NCBI GenBank assembly: GCA_900315875.1
Contig: ONAX01000037.1
Coordinates: forward strand, 1-36,714
Length of the DNA stretch: 36,714 nt
Direction: 5' to 3'
Source of the DNA: an uncultured Eubacteriales bacterium
Lineage (GTDB): Bacteria > Bacillota > Clostridia > Oscillospirales > Acutalibacteraceae
Both the position numbers and the translations under genes were made by a program. A model generated the notes under the pieces. The model did no database searches. It saw only the letters and a program-made list of their open reading frames with translations, and was not told the DNA's origin. Below, piece after piece: positions 24,592-33,177 of the stretch. The number at the start of each line of letters is the position of its first letter. The first letter of the stretch is position 1.

Positions 24592-25215
24592 TTATTCTGC
24601 GCTTTCCGGCTCTTCCGGTTCTTCCTGCGCTTCGTCCTGAGCTTCATCCTGAGCTTCGGCTGCAGTTTCTTCAGTTATTCCGTTATCAGCCTGCGCCTTT
24701 GCATCAGCCTCCCCGTCGGTCAGCTCTGACTGCTCATCTGTTTCTTCTGCGCTGTCAGCGTCCTCTGCCTTTTCCTCTACGGATTCGTCTGATTCAGCCC
24801 GCTTGTCCTTTTTGTCGTCAGCATCAAGCTCGTAGCCTGAAAGGAAGGTATAGGGTATGCCGTAGCCCAGTGCAACACCTGCAAGCATTACCATTTCCGG
24901 GGTCTTTGTCAGGTCCAACGGGAACGGCAGTCCCTGTGCGGCACTTGCAAGAATAATATACAGCGCCGGCAGGTCAAGAAGAATAAGCGTAGCAACGGAA
25001 AAGCGCTTTACCTGGCGGCCGTCGCCGATTCTTGTTGCATAAAAGAGAAGTCCGCCGAATACAGCGCAAACCAGCGCTTTGAAAAGATGCTTCGGCATTT
25101 CACCGAGAGCCGTTGAATTGTCAATAAGCCCCAGAAAGAAGTATGAGCATATTACAAATGCAGTAATCATGAATGCCGAGAATATAAGTCCCGACACGTC
25201 CTTTTTCCTTTTCAC
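24592..25215 (-). CDS. Membrane protein with long acidic C-terminal tail
   Basis: This 207-residue protein has four predicted helices (about 9-30, 44-62, 71-92 and 105-125) and then a soluble tail of about 75 residues very rich in Glu, Asp, Ala and Gln, with a short repeat AQDEAQDEAQEEPEEPE. I recognise no family. The start is GTG at 25215 with GGAGGG 9 bases upstream. It lies 25 bases after prmA and 88 before mrp in the same direction. The tail looks disordered and highly negative and could bind cations or basic partners; that is speculation. Confidence 0.7.
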   Translation of the reverse strand: MKRKKDVSGLIFSAFMITAFVICSYFFLGLIDNSTALGEMPKHLFKALVCAVFGGLLFYATRIGDGRQVKRFSVATLILLDLPALYIILASAAQGLPFPLDLTKTPEMVMLAGVALGYGIPYTFLSGYELDADDKKDKRAESDESVEEKAEDADSAEETDEQSELTDGEADAKAQADNGITEETAAEAQDEAQDEAQEEPEEPESAE

Positions 25216-25240
25216 TTTAGTATTCCCTCCGAAATATGAA

Positions 25241-26161
25241 TTAATGCTTCAGCCTTGCTGCAAGGCAGTACCAGCCTCTTTCCTCGTACTGCGCAAAAAC
25301 CTCCATGCTCTGCGGCAAAGCCGAAAGCACATCGTCAAGCCTTACATCGATAATGCCGCTCATGATATAGACTGTTTTGTCATTCATCAGCTTTTCAATA
25401 TCCGAAGACAGCATTATTATAGCGTCGGCAACAATGTTTGCAGTTATTATGTCGTAGCTGCCGCTTGCCTTTTCGGCAAGATTGCCGTGAACGCCAACGT
25501 ATTTATCGCTGACATTATTGAGCGCGGCATTTTCCTTCGACGCCTTTACTGCAAGCTCGTCAATATCAATACCGAGTGCGCTTTCCGCTCCGAGCAGCAG
25601 ACCTGCAACAGCAAGTATTCCGCTGCCGCAGCCGACATCCAGCATCCTGTCCCCGGGGCGGACATATTTTTCGAGAGCCTCAAGGCACAGTCTTGTAGTT
25701 TCGTGAGTACCCGTTCCGAATGCAAGTCCCGGCTCAAGGTTCAGCACTATCCTGCCGTCCGGCTCGTAGTCGTCGCGCCACACCGGACGTATAAGCAGCT
25801 TCTCCCCTACCTTCATCGGGCAGAAATACTTTTTCCAGCTGACAAGGCAGCTTTCAACGTCGCAGCTGTCAGAGCCGATATCATACTCTATCCCCTCTGC
25901 GCTCAGTCTTTCCTTAAGAAAGGACACAGCCTCGGCGGGGTTCTGCTCCGGGCTTATATAGATGTGAATTTTTCCATGCTCGCGATCCTTTGCCAGAAGC
26001 TCCTCATCGATAAGATCGATATTAGCGATTTCGAGGACCTCCTGCTCAAGGCTGGAATAGTCCTCAGTATAAATGCCGTACGGTACGGTCATGTGTGCTA
26101 TGCTTTCCGCCTGCGAAATATCCTTTGAGCTGACGGTAAGCACTATTTCAGTCCAGTCCAT
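25241..26161 (-). CDS. prmA: Ribosomal protein L11 methyltransferase
   Basis: This 306-residue SAM-dependent methyltransferase modifies lysines and the N-terminus of ribosomal protein L11. The N-terminal substrate-recognition part (WTEIVLTVSSKDISQAE..) is followed by the SAM-binding motif MLDVGCGSGILAVAG, the acidic GIDIDELAV loop and ANIVADAII, as in PrmA. FGTGTHETTRLCLE before the SAM motif is also family-specific. The start codon overlaps the stop of the upstream gene by one base (TAATG), so translation is coupled. The length is normal. Confidence 0.94.
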   Translation of the reverse strand: MDWTEIVLTVSSKDISQAESIAHMTVPYGIYTEDYSSLEQEVLEIANIDLIDEELLAKDREHGKIHIYISPEQNPAEAVSFLKERLSAEGIEYDIGSDSCDVESCLVSWKKYFCPMKVGEKLLIRPVWRDDYEPDGRIVLNLEPGLAFGTGTHETTRLCLEALEKYVRPGDRMLDVGCGSGILAVAGLLLGAESALGIDIDELAVKASKENAALNNVSDKYVGVHGNLAEKASGSYDIITANIVADAIIMLSSDIEKLMNDKTVYIMSGIIDVRLDDVLSALPQSMEVFAQYEERGWYCLAARLKH

Positions 26162-26682
26162 TATTCAGCATCAACCTTCTCTTTCCTCAGAGAAGCGAAG
26201 ATCTCTTCCTTTTTCGGGAAACGGAGCTTATCCTCGTCGTCCTTCTCGCTGCAGGAATCACCTTCATCATCCTTTTTGCAGCAGCATTTTTTACCCTTCT
26301 TTTTTTCGAAGAGCTTCTTCGGCCTGCCCAGAAGGCTTTCCTCATCCCCTGAATTATTTACCATACCAAAATTGAGCAGGATACCGTTTTTCAGCGGAGA
26401 GAAAAGAATACCGGCAGCCGCACCGACTACGAAAGCTGCGATAACAGCAATAATCAGCGTGCTCTTCTTTATTACGGGAGCGCTCTTTACGACAACAGGA
26501 ACTGCCTTCTCTGCAACCGTTTCGCTCTTTTTAAAGAAATCTCCGGCCTTCTGCAGAGCGTTCTGTCCCATTTCAGCTGCGCTGATACCCTTTTTCAGAG
26601 TAGACGCACCGCTGCCAAGAAGTTTCACGCCTGCCTTAACAGCAAATTTGCCAACCTTGAATGCTACACGAACCATACCCAT
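26161..26682 (-). CDS. Hypothetical single-helix membrane protein with Cys-Lys-rich tail
   Basis: This 173-residue protein has a basic amphipathic N-terminal half (1-73), one membrane helix (about 76-97) and a charged C-terminus with KKGKKCCCKKDDEGDSC. The cysteine cluster beside lysines could be a metal or lipid-modified site, but I know no matching family. AAGGAGG is 7 bases before the ATG. It is the promoter-proximal gene of the run leading to prmA, overlapping it by one base. Confidence 0.68.
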   Translation of the reverse strand: MGMVRVAFKVGKFAVKAGVKLLGSGASTLKKGISAAEMGQNALQKAGDFFKKSETVAEKAVPVVVKSAPVIKKSTLIIAVIAAFVVGAAAGILFSPLKNGILLNFGMVNNSGDEESLLGRPKKLFEKKKGKKCCCKKDDEGDSCSEKDDEDKLRFPKKEEIFASLRKEKVDAE

Positions 26683-27075
26683 CTGTAATTCCTCCTTGAT
26701 AATCGGTTATTTTATTGGATCAATACGCATTTTCCTTGCAGAAAACACTATACTCTTATTATTATAATGCAAAACGAACGCAAAAACAATAGATTTTTTG
26801 TGAAATATTCATTATTCCCAATTCGCGGCTGTCGATGAGCTATGAATGTGTATTATAAACCAGCTGAATGTGCCCGCAGCTTTGCTGCAGGCTGGGTTTC
26901 TATCCGCATATTTTTCCGGATTACGCAATTCTATCTGTTCATTTATCATTATGATTTTGCTTCGTCTCGCCGGCGCTGTCGGGTGTGATATTGCAAAATA
27001 AATGGAGTTGTGATACAATATACTATGAATTGCTGTATGCATCCGCAAAGACCAAAAAAGGAAAGAGGACAAAAA
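26683..27075. promoter_or_regulatory. Divergent promoter region with hairpins
   Basis: This 393-base gap holds two promoters. On the minus strand TTGTTT (26784-26789), 17 bases, TATAAT (26761-26766) drives the prmA operon. On the plus strand TTGCAA (26991-26996), 17 bases, TACAAT (27014-27019) drives the aminotransferase. Between them lie a hairpin GCCCGCAGC/GCTGCAGGC (26872-26892, one mismatch) and a smaller one ATCCG/CGGAT (26902-26921). I see no gene or riboswitch. Confidence 0.6.
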
Positions 27076-28272
27076 ATGGACTATGTTGTATCAGACAGAG
27101 TAAAAACCCTGAAGCCCTCGGCAATCAGGGAAATATTTAAATATGCAGCCGACCCGAGCGTGGTTTCGCTTTCTGCAGGAAACCCTGCTCCAGAGGCGTT
27201 CCCGGTGGACGCTGTACGCGAAATATCCGCACGTATACTTCAGGAAAACTCTATCGGCGCACTGCAGTACAGCGTAACGGAGGGCTATCCGCCGCTTCGC
27301 CGTGCTATATGGGATTATATGCAGAAAAAATATAACGTCGGCACCGACGCTGACGATATACTCATCACCTCCGGCGCTCAGCAGGTTATGGATCTGCTGA
27401 CCAAATCAACCGTAAACGAGGGCGATACCGTTATCTGCGAGGCTCCGAGCTTTATCGGCTCTCTGAATACCTTCCGCAGCTATAACGCAAAGCTGTGCGG
27501 CATTCCGCTCGAAGAGGACGGAATGAATCTTGAAAGCCTTGAAAATGCTCTGAAAAACGAAAAGAATGTGCGCTTTATCTATATCATAGCGAATTTCCAG
27601 AACCCGTCGGGCGTTACGACAAGTCTTGAAAAGCGCCGCGCTATCTATGAGCTTGCAAAGAAATATAATACCATCATCCTTGAGGATAACCCCTACGGCG
27701 AGCTGCGCATAAGCGGCGAGGATATACCCTGCATCAAATCCTTTGATACGGACGGAATAGTCGTTTATGCAGGATCGTTTTCAAAGATACTGTCTCCGGG
27801 AATGCGCATAGGCTATGCAATTGCACCCAAGCCGGTTCTGCAGAAGATGGTAGTATGCAAGCAGGGCGAGGATGTACACACAAATTCGTGGGCGCAGATG
27901 GTAGCGCATACATTTATGACGGAATACGATTTCGAGGGTCACCTTGCGTCCCTGAGGGATATTTACCGCAAAAAAGCGGCATACTGTATGGAGCTGCTGG
28001 ATAAATATCTTGTTCCGACCGGAGTAACATACCACAAAATCGAAGGCGGACTTTTCATCTGGTGCCGTCTACCTGAGAATGCAAAAATCAGCATGACCGA
28101 ATTCTGCCGTATGGCAGTTCTGCGCAAGGTGTGCGTGGTGCCGGGAAATGCATTCCTGACAGACGAGACGGAGGAGTGCGACTGCTTCCGTATTAATTTC
28201 TCAACGCCCTCTGATGAGCAGCTTGAGAAGGGAATTAAATTATTAGGCGAGCTTGCCGGGGAGGTTTTATAA
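27076..28272 (+). CDS. PLP-dependent aminotransferase (fold type I, 2-aminoadipate transaminase-like)
   Basis: This 398-residue class-I/II aminotransferase has SAGNPAPEAFP near its start, ITSGAQQVMDLL, a NFQNPSG block, the LEDNPYGELR segment and the PLP lysine in AGSFSKILSPGMRIGY. This set of motifs is that of LysN/ARO8-like and MocR-type aminotransferases, without the GntR DNA-binding domain of MocR. Substrates could be aromatic, branched or 2-aminoadipate amino acids; the sequence does not decide. GAGG lies about 8 bases before the ATG; a longer frame to 27010 overlaps the promoter. The trpS start follows its stop with no gap. Confidence 0.88.
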   Translation: MDYVVSDRVKTLKPSAIREIFKYAADPSVVSLSAGNPAPEAFPVDAVREISARILQENSIGALQYSVTEGYPPLRRAIWDYMQKKYNVGTDADDILITSGAQQVMDLLTKSTVNEGDTVICEAPSFIGSLNTFRSYNAKLCGIPLEEDGMNLESLENALKNEKNVRFIYIIANFQNPSGVTTSLEKRRAIYELAKKYNTIILEDNPYGELRISGEDIPCIKSFDTDGIVVYAGSFSKILSPGMRIGYAIAPKPVLQKMVVCKQGEDVHTNSWAQMVAHTFMTEYDFEGHLASLRDIYRKKAAYCMELLDKYLVPTGVTYHKIEGGLFIWCRLPENAKISMTEFCRMAVLRKVCVVPGNAFLTDETEECDCFRINFSTPSDEQLEKGIKLLGELAGEVL

Positions 28273-29310
28273 ATGTCAGAGGAAATCAAAAACAGCGAAG
28301 CACAGGGCGCACAGCCCGAAAGAAAGAAACGTATATTCAGCGCGATACAGCCCAGCGGTACAATAACGCTTGGCAACTATGTCGGAGCACTGCGCAACTG
28401 GGTAAAGCTGCAGGATGACTATGACTGTATTTTCGCGGTTGCTGACCTGCATGCAATAACCGTTCGTCAGGATCCCAAGGCTTTCCGCAGAAATATTCTG
28501 GAGGCATATGCGCTTTTCCTTGCATGCGGCATAGATACGGAAAAAAGCATTTTCTTCCTGCAGAGCCATGTTCATACTCACGCAGAGCTTGCATGGCTGC
28601 TCAACTGCTATACACAGTTCGGTGAGCTTTCAAGAATGACGCAGTTCAAGGATAAATCCACAAAGCATGCTGATAATGTAAACGCCGGACTTTTCACATA
28701 TCCGACGCTTATGGCTGCCGATATTCTTCTTTATCAGGCTGACCTGGTGCCGATTGGCGCAGACCAGAAGCAGCACCTTGAGCTTGCGAGAAATATTGCA
28801 GACCGTTTCAACGGCATCTACGGCAGAACCTTTACCGTTCCGGACGGATATATTCCGAAAGTCGGCGCACGCATCAAGTCTTTGCAGGATCCGACAAAGA
28901 AGATGTCCAAGTCAGACGAAAACGCAAATGCATGGGTAGCAATTCTCGATAAACCCGAAACCATAATGAAGAAGTTCAAGCGCGCCGTTACCGACAGCGA
29001 GGCCAAAGTCTGCGTCGGTGAGGGTAAGGACGGCATAAATAACCTCATCGGCATAATGAGCGCCGTTACAGGCAAAACCGACGAGCAGATCACAGCCGAA
29101 TTCGAAGGCAAGGGCTATGGCGATTTCAAGGTTGCTGTTGCAGAGGCAGTTATCGAGGAGGTTCGCCCCATTCAGGAGCGCTTTGACAAGCTTATTGCAG
29201 ACAAGGCGTATCTCGAGGAGCAGTACAGACGCAGCGCGGAGCTTGCAACAAAGATATCACAGCGCACATTGGACAAGGCTATGAAGAAGATAGGCTACGT
29301 TGCCAGGTAA
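28273..29310 (+). CDS. trpS: Tryptophanyl-tRNA synthetase
   Basis: This 345-residue class-I synthetase charges tRNA-Trp. It has IQPSGTITLGNYVGALRNW (HIGH-type motif, TLGN) and KKMSKSDENAN (KMSKS). The length is normal for bacterial TrpRS, with a slightly long N-terminus (about 18 polar residues). GGGGAGG is 9 bases before the ATG, which directly follows the aminotransferase stop codon. There is no T-box in front of the operon. Confidence 0.96.
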   Translation: MSEEIKNSEAQGAQPERKKRIFSAIQPSGTITLGNYVGALRNWVKLQDDYDCIFAVADLHAITVRQDPKAFRRNILEAYALFLACGIDTEKSIFFLQSHVHTHAELAWLLNCYTQFGELSRMTQFKDKSTKHADNVNAGLFTYPTLMAADILLYQADLVPIGADQKQHLELARNIADRFNGIYGRTFTVPDGYIPKVGARIKSLQDPTKKMSKSDENANAWVAILDKPETIMKKFKRAVTDSEAKVCVGEGKDGINNLIGIMSAVTGKTDEQITAEFEGKGYGDFKVAVAEAVIEEVRPIQERFDKLIADKAYLEEQYRRSAELATKISQRTLDKAMKKIGYVAR

Positions 29311-29360
29311 TGCAGATAGCGGAAACATTACAGTTCATAGAATGATCCAAAGGAGTAGCT

Positions 29361-29787
29361 ATGAGTAATTTTGGAAGAACATTTTCCTGACACGATTATT
29401 ACAGAAAAGCACCTGATGGTGTGGACATGGGAAATATAGAACGTGTTGGTAAAGCTGCTGTTTCAAATTTCAGAAGTTCTGCTGTTGTATTCTTTTGACA
29501 AACTGAGAAACAGGATCAATCCCCGGGAATGTTTTATCGTTTATGGTACGATTGTCAAAAAAGATATACAGATAAAACGTGTCAAATATGGAATGAATAA
29601 AAGATGTTACCGGTTGGATCTGATGACAGATGATTCGGAAATCATCGAAAGCGGAATTCTTGTTGAAGAAGTTAATGTTATTGACTGTAAAGATCATACG
29701 GAAAACGGTAACAACAGAGCGGCGCTTGTATGGCTAAATGCCGAATGTTCGTATATTGTACCGGCAGTTCAGGAGGTATGGAAATGA
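29361..29787 (+). pseudogene. Probable decayed gene, small membrane-cluster protein
   Basis: ATG at 29361 has an excellent AAAGGAG site, but its frame stops at TGA after nine codons; reading on gives HDYYRKAPDGVDMGNIERVGKAAVSNF.. until a second TGA at about 29497. From about 29500 another frame continues to 29787 with plausible coding sequence (INPRECFIVYGTIVKKDIQIK... to AVQEVWK). That later frame has only a GTG start at 29443 without a good ribosome binding site. I read this as one gene broken by a stop and a frameshift; a shorter functional gene at 29443-29787 is the alternative. Its end overlaps the next start as ATGA. Confidence 0.5.
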
Positions 29788-30098
29788 TCGTCAGTTTTTT
29801 GTATCTTGCGGTATTTATTCTGACGGGTGTATATGAGGTCTGGCGCATAATTTCTCTTTTCGGTTCCATCTGGAGCTGCAATCAGGCGCTTTCAACCCTT
29901 GACCCCGGTACAGCGGCTTATTCTCAGCTTCAGGGAGTAATAACCGGCAGCACTGTCGAGCTTGTAATCGTTTTTGCGCTGCTTATACTTACGCTTATAT
30001 GTATTTTCCGGTTCATATGGTATGCAATAATACAAAACGCCGCAATGATTCTTAAAACAAAAACCAGCGACGTTATAAAAACCACAAATAATAAATAA
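29784..30098 (+). CDS. Small two-helix membrane protein with DPGTAAY motif
   Basis: This 104-residue protein has helices at about 3-27 and 56-78 and a basic C-terminal tail. The loop between them holds LDPGTAAYSQLQ, which recurs as YDPGTAAYEERA at the same place in the next gene, so the two are paralogues. AGGAGG lies 7 bases before ATG 29784, which overlaps the previous stop; starts at 29778 or 29730 fit less well. I know no family. Confidence 0.68.
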   Translation: MIVSFLYLAVFILTGVYEVWRIISLFGSIWSCNQALSTLDPGTAAYSQLQGVITGSTVELVIVFALLILTLICIFRFIWYAIIQNAAMILKTKTSDVIKTTNNK

Positions 30099-30112
30099 GA
30101 GGAGTGAGCAAA

Positions 30113-30607
30113 ATGAAGGAAATCAGAATTACGTGGGCGGAGATCGTTCTGTTTCTTATCGGTGCGGCGGTGACAATCTACCGCATTGTAACGGATATCA
30201 TCTCCTATACAGGAATGCAGATTATGCTTCTTGAATACGACCCTGGTACCGCTGCATATGAGGAAAGAGCCGCTTCACTGCCGTTTCCGCTGATTGACTG
30301 CGGAATATGTGCTTTCATTTTGCTGGCTTTGATAATTGTTATTCTTATCAAGCTTATCTATAAGGGCGGCAGTAAGGACAAGAAAGCAGTATCCCACGAT
30401 CCGCTTATCAAAACAACAAACGCATCGGCTCCGGCCGGAAAGGGCTTCAGGGTTTCCAATCCCGACGGTACCGCTGCTACAATAGGAACATGCCCGGAAT
30501 GCGGCGCAAGAATATACCGCCTGGACGGTTTTTCGAGAAACAGCGAAAAGTCTGATGCCGACGCGGATTCCGGAAGTCAGGAAACAAACGAGGAGGAAAA
30601 GGAATGA
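30113..30607 (+). CDS. Two-helix membrane protein with DPGTAAY motif and CxxC tail
   Basis: This 164-residue protein has helices at about 6-27 and 59-83 with DPGTAAY in the loop between them, as in the preceding gene. A longer cytoplasmic tail follows with GTCPECGARIYRL, half of a zinc-ribbon-like motif, and an acidic end. GAGGAG is 8 bases before the ATG; GTG at 30104 touches that site. It overlaps the NUDIX gene start (ATGA). Function is unknown. Confidence 0.7.
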   Translation: MKEIRITWAEIVLFLIGAAVTIYRIVTDIISYTGMQIMLLEYDPGTAAYEERAASLPFPLIDCGICAFILLALIIVILIKLIYKGGSKDKKAVSHDPLIKTTNASAPAGKGFRVSNPDGTAATIGTCPECGARIYRLDGFSRNSEKSDADADSGSQETNEEEKE

Positions 30608-31410
30608 ATAACCCCGAAAATGACAACCTGGTCTGGGAGGAACAGTACGAAAGCAAGCCCTATCTCTATCCCGGTCCCGATGGCATAATAACCGGCAGCC
30701 TGGCGCTGACGGCAGGAAAGACAACCATTCTGCCGCGCAATCCGGAAACGCTTTATACCAGCGACGGAAGGACGGTTAACGACTGGAAGCTTTCCCTTAT
30801 CAGTGTCGACGGCAGAAGCATAATTGCCCAGCTTTCATATCATCAGGCGCTGGAATGTCTTGCCCCGTTCATTATTCAGCAGCGTGAGAACGCCGTTCTT
30901 GTGCGTGAGCTGGCTGAAAATGAAATGCGTATGCTTGCCGACAAGGAGGAAAACGACCCCCATGTTGAGCCTGTGGTTTTCACCAATATGTGCATGATAT
31001 GCGACGGCGATAATATACTTGTACAGGACCGTCTTGAAAAAAGTTGGTACGGTATTACATTCCCCGGCGGTCATGTGCGTCCGGGGGAATCATTCGCAGC
31101 AGCCGTTATACGTGAGGTTTATGAGGAAACGGGTCTGACGATAGATAACGTGCGCCTGTGCGGAATGAAGCACTGGATACACCCCGAGCACAAGCGCAGA
31201 TATATAGTCCTGCTCTATAAGACGGATACCTTCAGCGGCGAGCTGAAATCATCCGACGAGGGTGCCGTTTTGTGGATAGACAGACGTAATGTGGAGCAGT
31301 ACGACCTTGCGGAGGGTTTCCGCGAAATACTGAGCATTTACGAAAACAGTGATGCGGACGAAATATACATGCATTTTGAGGACGACAGCTGGAAAACAGA
31401 TTATCTCTGA
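30604..31410 (+). CDS. NUDIX hydrolase with N-terminal extension
   Basis: This 268-residue protein has a perfect NUDIX box at residues 156-178 (G156, E162, R170-E171, E174-E175, G177) following WYGITFPGGHVRPG, like 8-oxo-dGTP diphosphatase (MutT/NudG-type) enzymes. It should hydrolyse a nucleoside diphosphate derivative. The first 120 residues form a separate region of unknown role. It begins at an ATG overlapping the upstream stop, with AGGAAAAGGA before it. The operon link to small membrane proteins gives no clue to the substrate. Confidence 0.82.
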   Translation: MNNPENDNLVWEEQYESKPYLYPGPDGIITGSLALTAGKTTILPRNPETLYTSDGRTVNDWKLSLISVDGRSIIAQLSYHQALECLAPFIIQQRENAVLVRELAENEMRMLADKEENDPHVEPVVFTNMCMICDGDNILVQDRLEKSWYGITFPGGHVRPGESFAAAVIREVYEETGLTIDNVRLCGMKHWIHPEHKRRYIVLLYKTDTFSGELKSSDEGAVLWIDRRNVEQYDLAEGFREILSIYENSDADEIYMHFEDDSWKTDYL

Positions 31411-31448
31411 TCCGGCACATGACAATAATATAATAAGGAGAGATCAAG

Positions 31449-31979
31449 GTGAACGAGGTAATAAAAGCCATAAAGGAAAGACGCAGCGTCAGAAAATATA
31501 AGCCTGATCTGCTGCAGGATGAGGTTCTTGATGAGATAATCGACGCCGGTCTTTACGCTGCAAGCGGAAAGAATCATCAGGCTGCGCGCATTATCGTAAT
31601 AACCGATAAACAGCTGCGCGACGAGCTGTCCGATCTCAACCGCAGAATCGGCGGCTGGGCACAGGGCTTCGATCCCTTCTACGGTGCACAGACTGTTCTG
31701 CTTGTAATTGCCGAAAAGGCATGGCCGACGCATGTTTATGACGGAAGCCTTGTGATGGGCGAGCTTATGCTTGCGGCATCATCTCTGGGAGTGGGAAGCT
31801 GCTGGATACACCGTGCAAAGGAAGAGCTTGAAACCGAAGAGGGAAAACGCCTGCTTGAAAGAGTCGGTCTTGCTCCGGATGAATGGGTTGGAATCGGCCA
31901 CTGTATCCTCGGCTATCCTGAGAGCGAAATTCCGCAGGCTCCGCCGCGCGGCGAAAACAGGGTGAGCTATATCAGATAA
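31449..31979 (+). CDS. Nitroreductase-family FMN oxidoreductase
   Basis: This 176-residue flavoprotein has the family opening IKERRSVRKYKPD, the GLYAASGKNHQAA segment and SLVMGELMLAASSLGVGSCWI, all part of the FMN-binding fold. Such enzymes use NAD(P)H to reduce nitroaromatics, quinones or flavins; the natural substrate is unknown. The start is GTG at 31449 with AAGGAGAGA upstream. It lies 38 bases after the NUDIX gene. Confidence 0.9.
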   Translation: MNEVIKAIKERRSVRKYKPDLLQDEVLDEIIDAGLYAASGKNHQAARIIVITDKQLRDELSDLNRRIGGWAQGFDPFYGAQTVLLVIAEKAWPTHVYDGSLVMGELMLAASSLGVGSCWIHRAKEELETEEGKRLLERVGLAPDEWVGIGHCILGYPESEIPQAPPRGENRVSYIR

Positions 31980-32014
31980 GCGCAGCGGTCTGCTGCGAAA
32001 ACTGCATAAATTAA

Positions 32015-32059
32015 GACTGCCGGGCTTCGTGCGAATATTCGCTGAGGCCTTTTGCAGTC
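32015..32059 (+). promoter_or_regulatory. Structured leader before the lipid kinase gene
   Basis: GACTGC (32015-32020) and GCAGTC (32054-32059) enclose a perfect 12-base palindrome GCGAATATTCGC (32031-32042). The 3' arm ends immediately before the ribosome binding site GGAGAGGG. The fold could modulate translation or mark a terminator for the nitroreductase transcript; there is no T run after it. Confidence 0.4.
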
Positions 32060-32075
32060 GGGAGAGGGTGTGTGC

Positions 32076-33092
32076 TTGAAAAAGAAAAAGGAACCGAGAA
32101 TTCGTGTGCTGATGGTAGTCAACCCACGCTCGGGAAGAAGAAAACCGTATTTTTCAGCAGGAAAGATAGCAGAATTATTTGCAAAAAGGAATATGGAAAT
32201 CGGTGTGTATTTTACATCACTGAAATACAACGCTGACTATCTTGTCGCAGAGCACGGACACGAGGCTGATATCGTTGCATGCTGCGGCGGCGACGGTACG
32301 ATAAGTGAAATCATCACCGGCATGATGCGCGACAACGTAAAAAAACCATTGGGCTACATTCCGGCAGGCACCACAAATGACCTTGCGCGAAGCCTTGATA
32401 TGCAGACCGATCTTATGAAGGCGGCAAAGACCATTGTATACGGCAAGCCACGCCCGCTGGATGTAGGCAGCTTCAACGATGACTATTTTATATATATCGC
32501 GTCCTTCGGAGCTTTTACAGAGGTGTCATATGCAACTCCGCAGAAGGCGAAAAATATTTTCGGGCATATGGCATATCTGCTGAATGCCTTCCGCTTCATG
32601 AATAAAATCAGCAGCCATCACGTGCGCTTGAAATCCGATACTAAAAACGTAGAGGGAGATTATATCTTCGGCGCGGTAACGAATTCCAAATCCGTCGGCG
32701 GTGTGTTTAAATTCAGCGACGAAATGGTGGATTTCAACGACGGCAAATACGAGGTGCTGCTGATCAAGCGCCCTCAGAAAAAGATAGAGGTTCTTGGGAT
32801 AATTCTGTCAATGCTGCGTCAGAATTACAACAACAGATATATAACCTTTTTTCATGCGTCCGAGGTCAATATAGAAACAGACGAGGAGCTTGACTGGGCG
32901 GTTGACGGCGAGTGCATACACAGCGGCAAAAACGTGCACATTAAAAATAATAAGCACGCGGTGAACATCATAATGAAAAAGACCCGTCACAAGCATGACA
33001 GGAAAAGGGCAAAGAGGATAGGCAAGCTGCTGCGAGAAAGCGAGAAGAAAGCGGCAGAGGAAAATGCAAAAGAACAGAAAGAGGATTCCTAA
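32076..33092 (+). CDS. Diacylglycerol kinase-family lipid kinase (YegS/DgkB-like)
   Basis: This 338-residue protein has the diacylglycerol kinase catalytic signature: VVNPRSGRRK at the N-terminus, CCGGDGTISEIITG with GGDGT, and GYIPAGTTNDLARSL. It should phosphorylate a membrane lipid such as diacylglycerol or a related substrate with ATP at the inner face of the membrane. The C-terminus is a highly basic then acidic tail (KKTRHKHDRKRAKR to NAKEQKEDS). TTG at 32076 has GGAGAGG 8 bases upstream and is my choice; GTG at 32070 is possible. Confidence 0.88.
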   Translation: MKKKKEPRIRVLMVVNPRSGRRKPYFSAGKIAELFAKRNMEIGVYFTSLKYNADYLVAEHGHEADIVACCGGDGTISEIITGMMRDNVKKPLGYIPAGTTNDLARSLDMQTDLMKAAKTIVYGKPRPLDVGSFNDDYFIYIASFGAFTEVSYATPQKAKNIFGHMAYLLNAFRFMNKISSHHVRLKSDTKNVEGDYIFGAVTNSKSVGGVFKFSDEMVDFNDGKYEVLLIKRPQKKIEVLGIILSMLRQNYNNRYITFFHASEVNIETDEELDWAVDGECIHSGKNVHIKNNKHAVNIIMKKTRHKHDRKRAKRIGKLLRESEKKAAEENAKEQKEDS

Positions 33093-33108
33093 TAATACAG
33101 ATAAACAG

Positions 33109-33139
33109 AAACGTCGATGAATTAAATTCACCGACGTTT
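33109..33139. terminator. Bidirectional terminator between lipid kinase and metY
   Basis: Nearly perfect inverted repeat AAACGTCGATGAATT/AATTCACCGACGTTT (33109-33123 with 33125-33139), with one mismatch and T runs on both strands. Confidence 0.8.
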
Positions 33140-33177
33140 TACTTATATCAGGGATCAGTTTTCGATGTGACAAAGAA

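Noticed and set aside
26991..27075. T-box ahead of the aminotransferase-trpS operon
   Set aside because: Only about 50 bases separate promoter and start, and no AGGGTGG-type T-box sequence is seen.
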